Shown here: positions 8,500 through 17,067 of the stretch, piece by piece
Numbering within the stretch: position 1 is the stretch's first letter
Layout of the letters: every line of letters starts with the position of its first letter
Origin: Flavobacterium turcicum
Lineage (GTDB): Bacteria > Bacteroidota > Bacteroidia > Flavobacteriales > Flavobacteriaceae
NCBI RefSeq assembly: GCF_011365745.1
Contig: NZ_JAAOBY010000004.1
Span: 232,181-296,180 of the forward strand
DNA length: 64,000 bases
Direction of reading: 5' to 3'
Notes under the pieces: generated by a model
Databases searched by the model: none
Told to the model about the DNA's origin: nothing
What the model saw: only the letters and a program-made list of their open reading frames with translations
Position numbers and translations under genes: made by a program

Positions 8500-9744
8500 A
8501 TGGAAGTTTTAAAAATAGCAACAGCAGGAAGTGTAGATGACGGTAAGAGTACCTTAATTGGGAGGTTATTGTATGATACGCAATCGTTGACAACAGATAA
8601 ATTAGAAGCAATAGAAAAAAGCAGCAAGCAAAAAGGATATGATTATTTAGATTTTTCTTTGGCTACAGACGGTTTAGTGGCCGAAAGAGAACAAGGAATT
8701 ACCATTGATGTGGCGCATATTTATTTTTCGACAGCTAAAAAAAGTTATATCATTGCTGATACTCCTGGTCACGTTGAGTATACGCGAAACATGGTTACAG
8801 GAGCTTCTACTTCGCAAGTATCAATCATTTTAATTGATGCTCGTAAAGGTGTAATTGAGCAAACCTACCGCCACTTTTTCATCAATAATTTATTGAGAGT
8901 AAAAGAGGTCATTGTGGCGATCAATAAAATGGATTTGGTGGATTATTCGGAAGAAGTTTTTAATAAAATCAAAGCGGATTTTGAAGCTTTAAATGCTAAA
9001 AGTACTTTCAAAGAACAAAACGTGAGTTACATTCCGTTAAGTGCTTTGACAGGTGATAATGTAGTAGAATCATTAGGAGGAATGCCTTGGTACCAAGGGC
9101 AAACCATTCTGGAGCATCTAGAGGCTTTAGAACCAGCTGATGTTTATGAAAAAGGAAAAGCGCGTTTCCCTGTTCAAACCGTAATCCGACCAAAAACAGA
9201 AGAATACCACGATTTTAGAGGCTATGCCGGAAAATTGTATGGCAATAATATCAAAGTGGGTGATACGGTAACGGTGCTGCCTTCTTTAACAGAATCAGTG
9301 GTGACAAATATTCACTTTTTTGACAAGCAATTTGAGGAAGCAACTGTGGGCTCTTCAATCACCATCGAATTAGGAAATGATATCAATGTGACCAGAGGCG
9401 ACATGATTGTAAAATCATCTGAATTGCCAAAAGTAGAGAAAGATATCAACACCACCGTATGCTGGATGGACACTAAAAAGCTAGTTCCTGGTGCTAAATA
9501 TTATGTTCAACACAATACTAACAGAGTTTTAGCTAAGATTGACAGTGTGAAAAATGTGATTGCAACTGATTTCTCCGGCACTACAGAAGCCTCTCAACTT
9601 GCCATCAACGAAATTGGCGAAGTAAACATTAAGTTGAGTAAAGCCATTTATTTTGATGCATACAACGATAATAAATCAAACGGAGCTTTCATCTTAATTG
9701 ACGCAACAACCAACACAACAGCAGGAGTAGGATTTATAAAATAA
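8500..9744 (+). CDS. cysN: Sulfate adenylyltransferase subunit 1 (GTPase)
   Basis: 414 aa. GTPase motifs are clear: G1 AGSVDDGKST (residues 9-18), G3 DTPGHVEY near 87, G4 NKMD near 142, followed by translation-factor-like beta-barrel domains. The protein ends without a C-terminal APS kinase (CysC), as it would in CysNC fusions. It energises sulfate adenylylation by CysD. Confidence 0.95.
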   Translation: MEVLKIATAGSVDDGKSTLIGRLLYDTQSLTTDKLEAIEKSSKQKGYDYLDFSLATDGLVAEREQGITIDVAHIYFSTAKKSYIIADTPGHVEYTRNMVTGASTSQVSIILIDARKGVIEQTYRHFFINNLLRVKEVIVAINKMDLVDYSEEVFNKIKADFEALNAKSTFKEQNVSYIPLSALTGDNVVESLGGMPWYQGQTILEHLEALEPADVYEKGKARFPVQTVIRPKTEEYHDFRGYAGKLYGNNIKVGDTVTVLPSLTESVVTNIHFFDKQFEEATVGSSITIELGNDINVTRGDMIVKSSELPKVEKDINTTVCWMDTKKLVPGAKYYVQHNTNRVLAKIDSVKNVIATDFSGTTEASQLAINEIGEVNIKLSKAIYFDAYNDNKSNGAFILIDATTNTTAGVGFIK

Positions 9745-9749
9745 CCTTT

Positions 9750-9841
9750 AGCTATTGGCTTTAAGCCTTCAGCAAAAATGTAAAATGAATTTCATAAACA
9801 GCTAACAGCCCAAAGCTAATAGCGAATAGCTTATAACAAAT
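9750..9841 (+). repeat. Paired 7-nt tandem tracts before the sulfite reductase gene
   Basis: A left tract of four heptamers (9750-9777; AGCTATT, GGCTTTA type) and a right tract of six (9800-9841; AGCTAAC, AGCCCAA type) flank a 22-nt spacer. The two halves are roughly reverse complements of one another, so a hairpin is possible. The right tract runs into the ATG at 9840. Confidence 0.7.
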
Positions 9842-11930
9842 GGAAAGTTTTAGAACCGAAATTGAAGATCCGATTGTTCAAAAAGATATAATCGATTTAG
9901 AAAGAAAAATTGCTTTATTCCGTGACGGAAAAATTGATGACGAGCGTTTTCGTAGTCTGCGATTAGCACGTGGTGTTTACGGGCAGCGTCAAGAAGGCGT
10001 GCAAATGATTCGTATCAAGTTGCCTTTTGGTAAAGTAACTAGCGAGCAACTCGTGCGCATCACAAAAGTTTCTGATGAGTATTCAACAGGGCGTTTGCAC
10101 ATTACAACACGTCAGGATATCCAAATTCATTATGTGAGTTTAGATAGAACACCGCAACTTTGGGCCGAGTTAGAAAAAGACGATGTTACCCTAAGAGAAG
10201 CTTGTGGAAACACAGTTCGAAATATTACCGCTAGTGAAACTGCAGGAATTGATCCAGAGGAACCTTTTGATGTGTCTCCGTATGCGCATGCGATGTTTCA
10301 GTTTTTCTTGAGAAATCCGGTTTGTCAAGAAATGGGACGTAAGTTCAAAATGTCGTTTTCGTCATCAGATAAAGATACGGGTTTGAGTTATTTACATGAT
10401 TTAGGATTTATTCCAAAAATTGTAGACGGTATAAAAGGTTTCAAAGTAATGTTAGGCGGAGGTTTAGGTTCGCAACCGAGTCATGCTGAATTGCTGACAG
10501 AGTTTATTCCGGCCAATCAAATCATTCCAACAACCGAAGGGATTTTAAGAATTTTTGACCGCTACGGCGAAAGAGCCAAACGTTTAAAAGCACGTTTGAA
10601 ATTTTTGTTGAAGGAAATAGGGAAAGACGAATTTTTACGATTGGTAGACGAAGAGAAAAAAGCCTTGTCTCACCAAACTGTTGAAATCGATACTACTGCT
10701 TTTGAGGGCCTTATTGCAGTGCCATTATTAGAAGTGCCAAAAGTCGAAATTGAAGATGTAGCAGCTTTTGAAGCTTGGAAAAAAACAAATGTAATTCCGC
10801 AAAAACAAGCGGGTTATGTGGCCGTCGGAATCAAAGTACAATTAGGCGATTTTTATAAAGATAAAGCGAGGGCATTAGCGCATTTGATCAAAAATTATGC
10901 AGCAAACGAATTGCGTTTTACGTTGCGTCAAGATATTTTAATTCGTCACGTAAAAGAGGAAAACCTTCCTTTCTTTTACCAAGAATTAGCCAAATTAGAT
11001 TTTGTAACCACAGGCTACAACACGATTGCTGATATTACAGCTTGTCCGGGTACGGATACGTGTAACTTAGGAATTGCGAGCAGTACCGGAATTGCGGTAG
11101 AGTTAGAACGTGTTTTAACTACTGAATATCCGCAGTACAGCAACAACCGTGAAATTACTATTAAAATTAGTGGTTGTATGAATGCTTGCGGGCAACACAA
11201 TATGGCCGAAATTGGTTTTCAAGGAATGTCAATCAATGCGGGTAAATTAGTAGCCCCAGCCTTGCAAGTTTTATTAGGAGGAGGAAATTTAGGAAATGGA
11301 AACGGAAGATTCTCTGATAAAGTAATCAAAATCCCGAGCCGAAGAGGACCAGATGCTTTGCGATTGATTTTAAATGATTTCGAAGCCAATGCAAACGGAC
11401 AATCGTTCTTGAATTATTATGACGCTCAAGGCGAAAAATATTTTTACGAATTTTTGAAACCATTAGCCGATGTAACCAATCTAACCGAAGCTGATTTTAT
11501 TGACTGGGGAAATGCAGATAATTATGTAAAAGCAGTTGGGGTTGGAGAATGTGCGGGAGTTGTAATTGACTTGGTTGCAACCTTATTATTTGAAGCGAAA
11601 GAAAAATTGACTTTTGCACAAGAAGCTTTTGAAGATGCAAAATGGTCCGATGCAATTTATTTGGCTTACGCTGGATTTGTCAATGGAGCCAAAGCATTAT
11701 TACTTGCTGAAAACCAAAAAACAAACCACCAAGCGGGAATTATCGATTTGTTTGATACTGTTTTTGTGGCTACAAATAGCATTCAATTGCAATCTTCTTT
11801 ACGAGAACTTGTATATCAAATCAATCAAAATGAACCTTCTGCTGAATTTGCTAAAAAGTACATTCAAGATGCCATCGTGTTTTTTGATGCCATCGAAGCG
11901 TATAGAAATAAAGACTTAGCTAATGCTTAA
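9840..11930 (+). CDS. Ferredoxin-type sulfite reductase with C-terminal HEPN-like domain
   Basis: 696 aa, against about 550-600 for plain ferredoxin sulfite/nitrite reductases. Two nitrite/sulfite-reductase half-domains are present. The siroheme-[4Fe-4S] cysteines are Cys402-x5-Cys408 and Cys446-x3-Cys450 (GCMNACGQH). It would reduce sulfite to sulfide with six electrons, consistent with neighbouring cysHDN, siroheme and ferredoxin-NADP reductase genes; nitrite reduction is the alternative. From about residue 565 the protein continues as a helical domain (AFEDAKWSDAIYLAYAGF, then KALLLAENQKTNHQAG) that resembles a HEPN fold but lacks its RNase Rx4-6H motif. Confidence 0.88.
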   Translation: MESFRTEIEDPIVQKDIIDLERKIALFRDGKIDDERFRSLRLARGVYGQRQEGVQMIRIKLPFGKVTSEQLVRITKVSDEYSTGRLHITTRQDIQIHYVSLDRTPQLWAELEKDDVTLREACGNTVRNITASETAGIDPEEPFDVSPYAHAMFQFFLRNPVCQEMGRKFKMSFSSSDKDTGLSYLHDLGFIPKIVDGIKGFKVMLGGGLGSQPSHAELLTEFIPANQIIPTTEGILRIFDRYGERAKRLKARLKFLLKEIGKDEFLRLVDEEKKALSHQTVEIDTTAFEGLIAVPLLEVPKVEIEDVAAFEAWKKTNVIPQKQAGYVAVGIKVQLGDFYKDKARALAHLIKNYAANELRFTLRQDILIRHVKEENLPFFYQELAKLDFVTTGYNTIADITACPGTDTCNLGIASSTGIAVELERVLTTEYPQYSNNREITIKISGCMNACGQHNMAEIGFQGMSINAGKLVAPALQVLLGGGNLGNGNGRFSDKVIKIPSRRGPDALRLILNDFEANANGQSFLNYYDAQGEKYFYEFLKPLADVTNLTEADFIDWGNADNYVKAVGVGECAGVVIDLVATLLFEAKEKLTFAQEAFEDAKWSDAIYLAYAGFVNGAKALLLAENQKTNHQAGIIDLFDTVFVATNSIQLQSSLRELVYQINQNEPSAEFAKKYIQDAIVFFDAIEAYRNKDLANA

Positions 11931-12696
11931 AAAGAAACAACCCATCGTAACACTAGTTGGTGCGGGTCCTGGAGATCCGGATTTACTGACGATCAAAGGT
12001 GCCAAAGCATTAGCAGAAGCGGATGTGGTATTGTACGACGCCCTAGCCAACGAGGAGATTTTTACGTATGCTCCCAAAAAAGCGATTAAGATTTTTGTAG
12101 GGAAACGCAAAGGCTGTCATGAATATTCGCAAGATCAAATCAACCAATTGATTGTAGACAATGCCTTAACGTACGGGCATGTGGTTCGACTAAAAGGAGG
12201 CGATCCTTTTATTTTTGGACGCGGAAGTGAAGAAATTGATTTTATAGAAAGTTTTGGTATACCTACATCGGTGGTGCCTGGAATTTCATCCTCGATTGCT
12301 GTTCCGGCTTATCAAGGGATTTCATTGACCAAAAGAGGCGTTTCTGAAAGTTTTTGGGTAATTACAGGTACAACTTCTTATCGAAAATTATCAAATGATG
12401 TGGCTTTGGCTGCACAATCATCAGCAACGGTGGTTATTTTAATGGGAATGAGCAAACTCACTCAGATTATCGATTTGTTCCAAAAAGAATCTAAAGGTGA
12501 AACACCGGTTGCCATTATTCAAAACGGAACTACCGCTCAGGAGAAAATTGGAGTTGGAACCATTAACACCATTGAGCAAGTGGTGGTGAAACAGCAATTA
12601 AGTTCGCCTGCCATTATCGTCATTGGCGAGGTGGTTAAAGAAAGCAATAAATTAAAAGGCTTTTACGAAGAATTTATAGCCAAAGAATTAAAATAA
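11923..12696 (+). CDS. cobA: Uroporphyrinogen-III C-methyltransferase
   Basis: 257 aa; the start overlaps the end of the sulfite reductase gene by 8 nt, implying translational coupling. GAGPGDPDLLTIKG (residues 13-26), RLKGGDPFIFGRG and VPGISS are the SUMT hallmarks. It makes two SAM-dependent methylations of uroporphyrinogen III to precorrin-2, the siroheme precursor needed by the enzyme encoded just upstream. Confidence 0.95.
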   Translation: MLKKKQPIVTLVGAGPGDPDLLTIKGAKALAEADVVLYDALANEEIFTYAPKKAIKIFVGKRKGCHEYSQDQINQLIVDNALTYGHVVRLKGGDPFIFGRGSEEIDFIESFGIPTSVVPGISSSIAVPAYQGISLTKRGVSESFWVITGTTSYRKLSNDVALAAQSSATVVILMGMSKLTQIIDLFQKESKGETPVAIIQNGTTAQEKIGVGTINTIEQVVVKQQLSSPAIIVIGEVVKESNKLKGFYEEFIAKELK

Positions 12697-12698
12697 AA

Positions 12699-13277
12699 GT
12701 GGAAAGAAACGAATTATATCCTATTTTTTTAAAATTACACAACCTCAATGTGCTCATTGTGGGCGGCGGAAATGTGGGTTTAGAAAAACTATCGTTTCTG
12801 TTGAAATCCAGTCCCAATGCCAATGTTGAGGTAGTGGCACCTTGGTTTTTGCCAGAGTTAGAAACCTTGGCGGCAAGTCACCCAACAGTGAAGTTGACCT
12901 ATAAAAAATTCAATCGCTGGATGCTCCGTAAACGCCACATGGTGATTGCCTGCACCGATGATTTGAAGGTGAACAAGAGGATTTATGATTTGTCCCGAAA
13001 AAGATATTTGATTTGTAATATTGCTGATACACCGCCTTTGTGTGATTATTATTTGGGCGGAATTGTAACCAAAGGGAATGTGAAAATTGCCATTTCAACC
13101 AACGGGAAATCACCCACTACAGCCAAACGATTGCGAGAGTTTTTTGAAGAAATAATTCCAGACGATATCAATAAAATGGTCGAAAACCTCAATGAATATC
13201 GAAAAACACTGAAAGGTAATTTTGAGGAAAAAGTTCAAAAAATGAATGAAATCACAGAGACGCTCAAAGCAAAGTAA
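12699..13277 (+). CDS. Precorrin-2 dehydrogenase / sirohydrochlorin ferrochelatase (Met8-like)
   Basis: 192 aa from a GTG start two nt after the cobA stop. The NAD-binding motif VGGGNVGLEK (residues 21-30) and the ISTNGKSPTTAKRLREFFE segment correspond to the CysG N-terminal/Met8 family. With the SUMT it completes siroheme synthesis. Members of about 190-200 aa can carry both dehydrogenase and chelatase activities, or only the first; the sequence alone does not decide. Confidence 0.88.
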   Translation: MERNELYPIFLKLHNLNVLIVGGGNVGLEKLSFLLKSSPNANVEVVAPWFLPELETLAASHPTVKLTYKKFNRWMLRKRHMVIACTDDLKVNKRIYDLSRKRYLICNIADTPPLCDYYLGGIVTKGNVKIAISTNGKSPTTAKRLREFFEEIIPDDINKMVENLNEYRKTLKGNFEEKVQKMNEITETLKAK

Positions 13278-13395
13278 GCACAAGACACAATCTTAAGTTC
13301 ATAGAAAAAAGCTAAGATGTAATAGTTCTTAATAATCAGTTTCTGTTTTTTTAACTAAACAGAATGGTGATATTTGTACTCAATTCAAAATAAAA

Positions 13396-13419
13396 GTATT
13401 GAGCTCCTAGGTTCAATAC
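13396..13419 (+). promoter_or_regulatory. Palindrome upstream of the ferredoxin-NADP reductase gene
   Basis: Perfect 7-bp arms GTATTGA and TCAATAC enclose 10 nt that include CCTAGG. It is 89 nt before the start codon, lacks a T-run, and so looks more like an operator or RNA hairpin than a terminator. The rest of the 230-nt gap holds only AT-rich sequence. Confidence 0.4.
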
Positions 13420-13507
13420 GATAACACATAGAAACACAATTAACAATTTCCATAACAGCCGACAATTACAACTGAAGGCAAAACATAGGATACTAAATTA
13501 AATCAAA

Positions 13508-14560
13508 ATGATTAAAACAGACATACTCATTATTGGCGCAGGGCCAACAGGTTTATTTGCAGTTTTTGAAGCAGGATTATTAAAATTAAAATGTCATATA
13601 TTAGATGCGTTGCCACAAGCGGGTGGGCAGTTATCAGAGTTATATCCTAAAAAGCCTATTTATGATATTCCTGGATTTCCAGAAGTATTAGCTGGTGATT
13701 TAGTAGATAATTTAATGGAGCAGATCAAGCAGTTCGAACCAGGTTTTACCTTGGGTGAACGTGCTGAAACCATCGAAAAACAAGAAGACGGAACCTTTAT
13801 TGTGACTTCAAACAAAGGCAAGAAATTCCATGCGCCAGTTATTGCTATTGCTGGCGGATTAGGTAGTTTTGAACCAAGAAAACCATTGATTGAGGATATC
13901 GAATTTTACGAAGACAAAGGAATTAAATACTTCATTAAAAATCCAGAGAAATTCCGTGACAAGCGCGTAGTTATCGCTGGAGGTGGAGATTCGGCGCTAG
14001 ATTGGAGTATATTCTTGGCAAATGTAGCTTCAGAAGTGACTTTGATTCACCGTCGCAACGAGTTTCGTGGTGCTTTAGACTCTGTAGAAAAAGTACAAGA
14101 ACTAAAGACTTCTGGCAAAATAAAAATGATTACGCCAGGTGAAGTAGTAGGTTTAAAAGGAGATGAGCATCTGGAGGCAGTTGTAGTCGAGGAAAACGGT
14201 GCACAACGCACCATCGAAACCGATTATTTTATTCCGCTTTTTGGTCTTACTCCAAAGTTAGGTCCTATCGGCGACTGGGGATTAGAAATCGAAAAAAACG
14301 CCATCAAAGTAAATAACGCCTTAGATTACCAAACCAATATTCCGGGAATTTTCGCTATTGGTGACGTAAATACCTATCCAGGAAAATTAAAATTGATTTT
14401 GTGCGGATTCCACGAAGCCACTTTAATGTGTCAAGCGGCCTACCAAATCATTAATCCAGGCAAGCGCTATGTGTTAAAATACACTACCGTTTCAGGCGTA
14501 GATGGTTTTGATGGAACTCGTAAAGAAGCTCCAAAAGCGGTTGTAAAAGCAATCGTGTAA
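13508..14560 (+). CDS. Ferredoxin-NADP(+) reductase, thioredoxin-reductase type
   Basis: 350 aa. FAD motif GAGPTGLFA (residues 10-18), AGGQLSELYP, NADPH motif GGGDSALDW near 159, and a C-terminal VSGVDGFDG. The CxxC redox pair of thioredoxin reductase is missing, which identifies the ferredoxin/flavodoxin reductase branch (YumC-like). It likely supplies reduced ferredoxin to the sulfite reductase encoded upstream. The strong hairpin terminator at 14579 ends the sulfate-reduction unit here. Confidence 0.9.
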   Translation: MIKTDILIIGAGPTGLFAVFEAGLLKLKCHILDALPQAGGQLSELYPKKPIYDIPGFPEVLAGDLVDNLMEQIKQFEPGFTLGERAETIEKQEDGTFIVTSNKGKKFHAPVIAIAGGLGSFEPRKPLIEDIEFYEDKGIKYFIKNPEKFRDKRVVIAGGGDSALDWSIFLANVASEVTLIHRRNEFRGALDSVEKVQELKTSGKIKMITPGEVVGLKGDEHLEAVVVEENGAQRTIETDYFIPLFGLTPKLGPIGDWGLEIEKNAIKVNNALDYQTNIPGIFAIGDVNTYPGKLKLILCGFHEATLMCQAAYQIINPGKRYVLKYTTVSGVDGFDGTRKEAPKAVVKAIV

Positions 14561-14578
14561 ATAAAGTTGCAGCGTCAC

Positions 14579-14638
14579 AAAGGTTCTGAGTTGCTAAGAT
14601 CGGTTAAAATCTTAGTAATTCAGAACCTTTTTTATTTT
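14579..14638 (+). terminator. Rho-independent terminator
   Basis: AAAGGTTCTGA pairs with TCAGAACCTTT, extended inward by CTAAGAT/ATCTTAG, and is followed by TTTTTTATTTT. It closes the transcript before the met promoter. Confidence 0.85.
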
Positions 14639-14681
14639 AAAGTTTTGCAACAAACTAAGCTACAATCTTTAAAAAAAATAC

Positions 14682-14712
14682 TTGCAATTGTTAGCGCTAT
14701 GTCGTTCCTTTG
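14682..14712 (+). promoter_or_regulatory. Promoter of the SAM-riboswitch metH transcript
   Basis: TTG at 14682-14684 and TTCCTTTG at 14705-14712 (TAnnTTTG with one mismatch), 20 nt apart, followed by CAC. Transcription would begin near 14718, about 18 nt before the aptamer. Confidence 0.65.
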
Positions 14713-14735
14713 CACTGTTCCTATATTTATTGAAA

Positions 14736-14844
14736 GTTATCACGAAAGGCGGAGGGAAAAGACCCAATGAAACCTTAGCAACCCTTTATTTTTAAAGAAG
14801 GTGCTACATTCTACTTTATACAACCAGTATCAAAGATAGATAAC
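14736..14844 (+). ncRNA. SAM-I (S-box) riboswitch
   Basis: P1 is formed by GTTATC (14736-14741) and GATAAC (14839-14844). Inside are the S-box core blocks GGCGGAGGGA (14748-14757), CCCAATGAAACC (14763-14774) and TTAGCAACC, then GGTGCTAC near 14800. This layout is the SAM-binding aptamer, usually repressing methionine genes when SAM is plentiful. It leads the split metH and metF. No classical terminator follows directly; 14852-14869 forms only a 6-bp hairpin, so the expression platform is unclear. Confidence 0.93.
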
Positions 14845-14918
14845 ACAAGAATACTTCTACAGTATTTCTCAAACCTTTTCTTGACAACATATCGAATTTT
14901 TTAGAGCAGATTAATGGC

Positions 14919-15012
14919 GCTTTTCAGCCATGATCGTTCCTGCTGTTCGCTATATCTTTTTATTCGCCGAAAAAAGGCGAATAAAAAGGATGCCGCTGCC
15001 ATCAGGGCTATA
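14919..15012 (-). repeat. Dispersed hairpin element, copy A
   Basis: Reading the minus strand, it begins AGCCCTGATGGCAGCGG, then ATCC and a long hairpin (TTTTTATTCGCC against GGCGAATAAAAA), then AGCGAACAGCAGGA. It shares both ends with copies at 16849, 26681, 42214 and 63304. It lies in the leader between the SAM aptamer and metH. Confidence 0.8.
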
Positions 15013-15095
15013 AAGAAAAATTGGGAACTTTTGGAAATACTAATCAAAAGTAAAAATCACCATTTCAAATTGTGATTTACAAGAAATAAAAAGTT

Positions 15096-16097
15096 ATGTC
15101 AAGCATTCACGAAGCCATTAAAAAAAACATACTCATCCTTGATGGAGCTATGGGAACCATGTTGCAACGTTATAATTTCTCCGAAGAAGATTTTAGAGGA
15201 GAACGTTTCAAGGATTTTCCACATCCATTAAAAGGAAATAATGATTTATTGTCGCTCACTCAGCCACAAGCCATAAAAGACGTTCACGCCGCTTATTTTG
15301 AAGCTGGAGCTGATATTGTTGAAACCAATACCTTCTCAGGAACCACCATCGGTATGGCCGATTACTATCTGGAAGAATATGTGTATGAATTGAACTATGA
15401 GTCGGCAAAAATAGCCCGCGAAGTAGCCGATGAATACACCGCCAAGAATCCAGACAAACCTCGTTTTGTAGCAGGTTCCATTGGACCCACGAACAGAACA
15501 GCAAGCATGTCACCAGATGTAAACGATCCCGGTTACAGAGCCGTAACTTTTGATGATTTGCGCATTGCTTACAAGCAACAAGTAGAAGCGCTTATGGATG
15601 GTGGTTGCGATTTACTTTTGGTAGAAACTATTTTTGATACCTTAAATGCCAAAGCAGCACTTTTTGCCATTGAAGAAGTAAAAGACGAACGCAATCTTGA
15701 TATTCCAATAATGGTTTCAGGAACCATTACAGATGCATCTGGAAGAACACTTTCGGGACAAACCGTTGAGGCTTTCTTAATTTCGGTGTCGCATATACCT
15801 TTGTTGAGTGTAGGATTCAATTGCGCACTTGGCGCCGATTTATTGAAACCCTATTTACAAACCTTATCACAAAATACGTCGTTCAACGTATCGGCGCATC
15901 CTAATGCAGGTTTACCTAATGCCTTTGGAGAATACGACGAAACACCAGAACAGATGCAAGCTTTTATCAAAGAATATCTCGATGATAATTTGGTCAACAT
16001 TATAGGCGGTTGTTGCGGAACAACACCAGCACACATCAAATTAATTGCCGATATCACCAAGGAATACAAACCGAGGGTTTCGACCGCGGTGATGTAA
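15096..16097 (+). CDS. metH: Methionine synthase, homocysteine-binding half
   Basis: 333 aa, corresponding to the N-terminal homocysteine S-methyltransferase domain of cobalamin-dependent MetH. Opening motif [11 protein letters not shown]; zinc cysteines Cys243 (FNCALG), Cys306 and Cys307 (GGCCGTTP) are all present. The remaining MetH domains are encoded separately at 17068-19743, after a 970-nt interruption. Both parts are needed to methylate homocysteine from methyl-tetrahydrofolate. It is the first gene after the SAM riboswitch. Confidence 0.92.
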   Translation: MSSIHEAIKKNILILDGAMGTMLQRYNFSEEDFRGERFKDFPHPLKGNNDLLSLTQPQAIKDVHAAYFEAGADIVETNTFSGTTIGMADYYLEEYVYELNYESAKIAREVADEYTAKNPDKPRFVAGSIGPTNRTASMSPDVNDPGYRAVTFDDLRIAYKQQVEALMDGGCDLLLVETIFDTLNAKAALFAIEEVKDERNLDIPIMVSGTITDASGRTLSGQTVEAFLISVSHIPLLSVGFNCALGADLLKPYLQTLSQNTSFNVSAHPNAGLPNAFGEYDETPEQMQAFIKEYLDDNLVNIIGGCCGTTPAHIKLIADITKEYKPRVSTAVM

Positions 16098-16124
16098 TGT
16101 TAAGATAATTTAGTTTATTAAAAA

Positions 16125-16565
16125 ATGGAGGAAAAGACTATTGATAATTTTAAGAATTTGAAATGGATACTGCTATGTTCTCTTACCTTGGCAATAATAT
16201 ATATTTTATTTGATATCTCGAGAAAAACAAAGTTTGATACCTACAAAGAAACATTTAAGGGCGAAGCAATTGGTTTAACAACGAAGTTTAAAAAGGTCGG
16301 TAGACAAAGATTATTAATCTATTGCTTTTATGTGGATGGTAAGTTTATCTCTCAGAGAAATACGATGGGAGGAGATGAAATTTTAAATAAGTTTTACAAA
16401 GTGAAGTATGATTTAAATAATCCGAAAGGGAATTATATTTTTTTAGATAAAGAATTGAAGCCCGATTCCCTTACTCTTGTTAAAAATGGTTTTACTTGGA
16501 CTAAATATTATGTATACGATGGAAATGTAACTAGTCGATATCTAGAAAAATCAAAATGGCAGTGA
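16125..16565 (+). CDS. Hypothetical single-pass membrane protein
   Basis: 146 aa, not recognised. One membrane helix at about residues 14-30 is followed by a soluble domain with strand-like segments (LLIYCFYVDGKFI). It resembles in plan the N-terminal part of DUF3592-like proteins. It separates the two metH pieces and starts 27 nt after the first one, so it is probably co-transcribed and riboswitch-controlled by position. Function unknown. Confidence 0.6.
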   Translation: MEEKTIDNFKNLKWILLCSLTLAIIYILFDISRKTKFDTYKETFKGEAIGLTTKFKKVGRQRLLIYCFYVDGKFISQRNTMGGDEILNKFYKVKYDLNNPKGNYIFLDKELKPDSLTLVKNGFTWTKYYVYDGNVTSRYLEKSKWQ

Positions 16566-16675
16566 TAGCGATTATGATATTTTATTCCAATGCATCTATT
16601 ACGCAAGTCAAAGGAAGTATAGGTAAGTAAAATAGTTTTATTCAGCGATAAAACTTATTTAAAGTACAGCTTGCA

Positions 16676-16766
16676 ATTTTGAGGAACGAACGCCCAAGTG
16701 ATAGCGAACTGAATGAATAATCTTTATTATGTGAGCGACTTGTTTAGATTCTTCGTTCCTCAGAAT
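16676..16766 (+). repeat. Inverted-repeat element between the metH pieces
   Basis: ATTTTGAGGAACGAA (16676-16690) and TTCGTTCCTCAGAAT (16752-16766) are 15-bp arms with one mismatch around a 61-nt loop. No coding capacity is visible; it looks like a small non-autonomous palindromic unit. The 16566-17067 gap otherwise holds repeat copy B and A-rich sequence. Confidence 0.6.
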
Positions 16767-16848
16767 GACAAAAATGAAGAATATAAAAAAATGAAGAATA
16801 AAGAAACGGAAGAATCAATATAAAAAAGAAGTGTGTTGTTAGCATAAT

Positions 16849-16960
16849 GCCCGCGTGAGGGATAGTAGTGGAAAGCCCGCTGGTCAATGGAGTGCTAACG
16901 GAATTGATTGAGGACTTGAAACGAATAGCCCGACCCGACTTTTTTTGGAGGGACACGCCC
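16849..16960 (+). repeat. Dispersed hairpin element, copy B
   Basis: Begins GAGGGATAGTAGTGGAAAG and ends GACTTGAAACGAATAGCCCG. The right flank CGACCCGACTTTTTTTGG also occurs in copy D. It most closely matches copy E, sharing the internal GAGGACTTG block. Confidence 0.8.
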
Positions 16961-17067
16961 AAAAATGAATTGAAATAAAATGGTAAGGTTTCGAAAACTT
17001 TGCAATAAATAAAAAAATAAAAACTCAGTCTAAGTTTCTTAGTAACGGAGTAACTCAAAATAAAGAA

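Noticed and set aside
7391..9841. Clustered short repeats resembling a CRISPR array
   Set aside because: Units are 7 nt and degenerate, there are no spacers, and no cas genes occur.
9840..11930. HEPN-like domain as a toxin
   Set aside because: No Rx4-6H RNase motif, and it is fused in frame to an intact metabolic enzyme.
14567..14770. 67-aa ORF after the ferredoxin-NADP reductase gene
   Set aside because: It runs through the terminator, the promoter and the SAM aptamer, whose conserved bases explain the sequence better; no plausible start signal.
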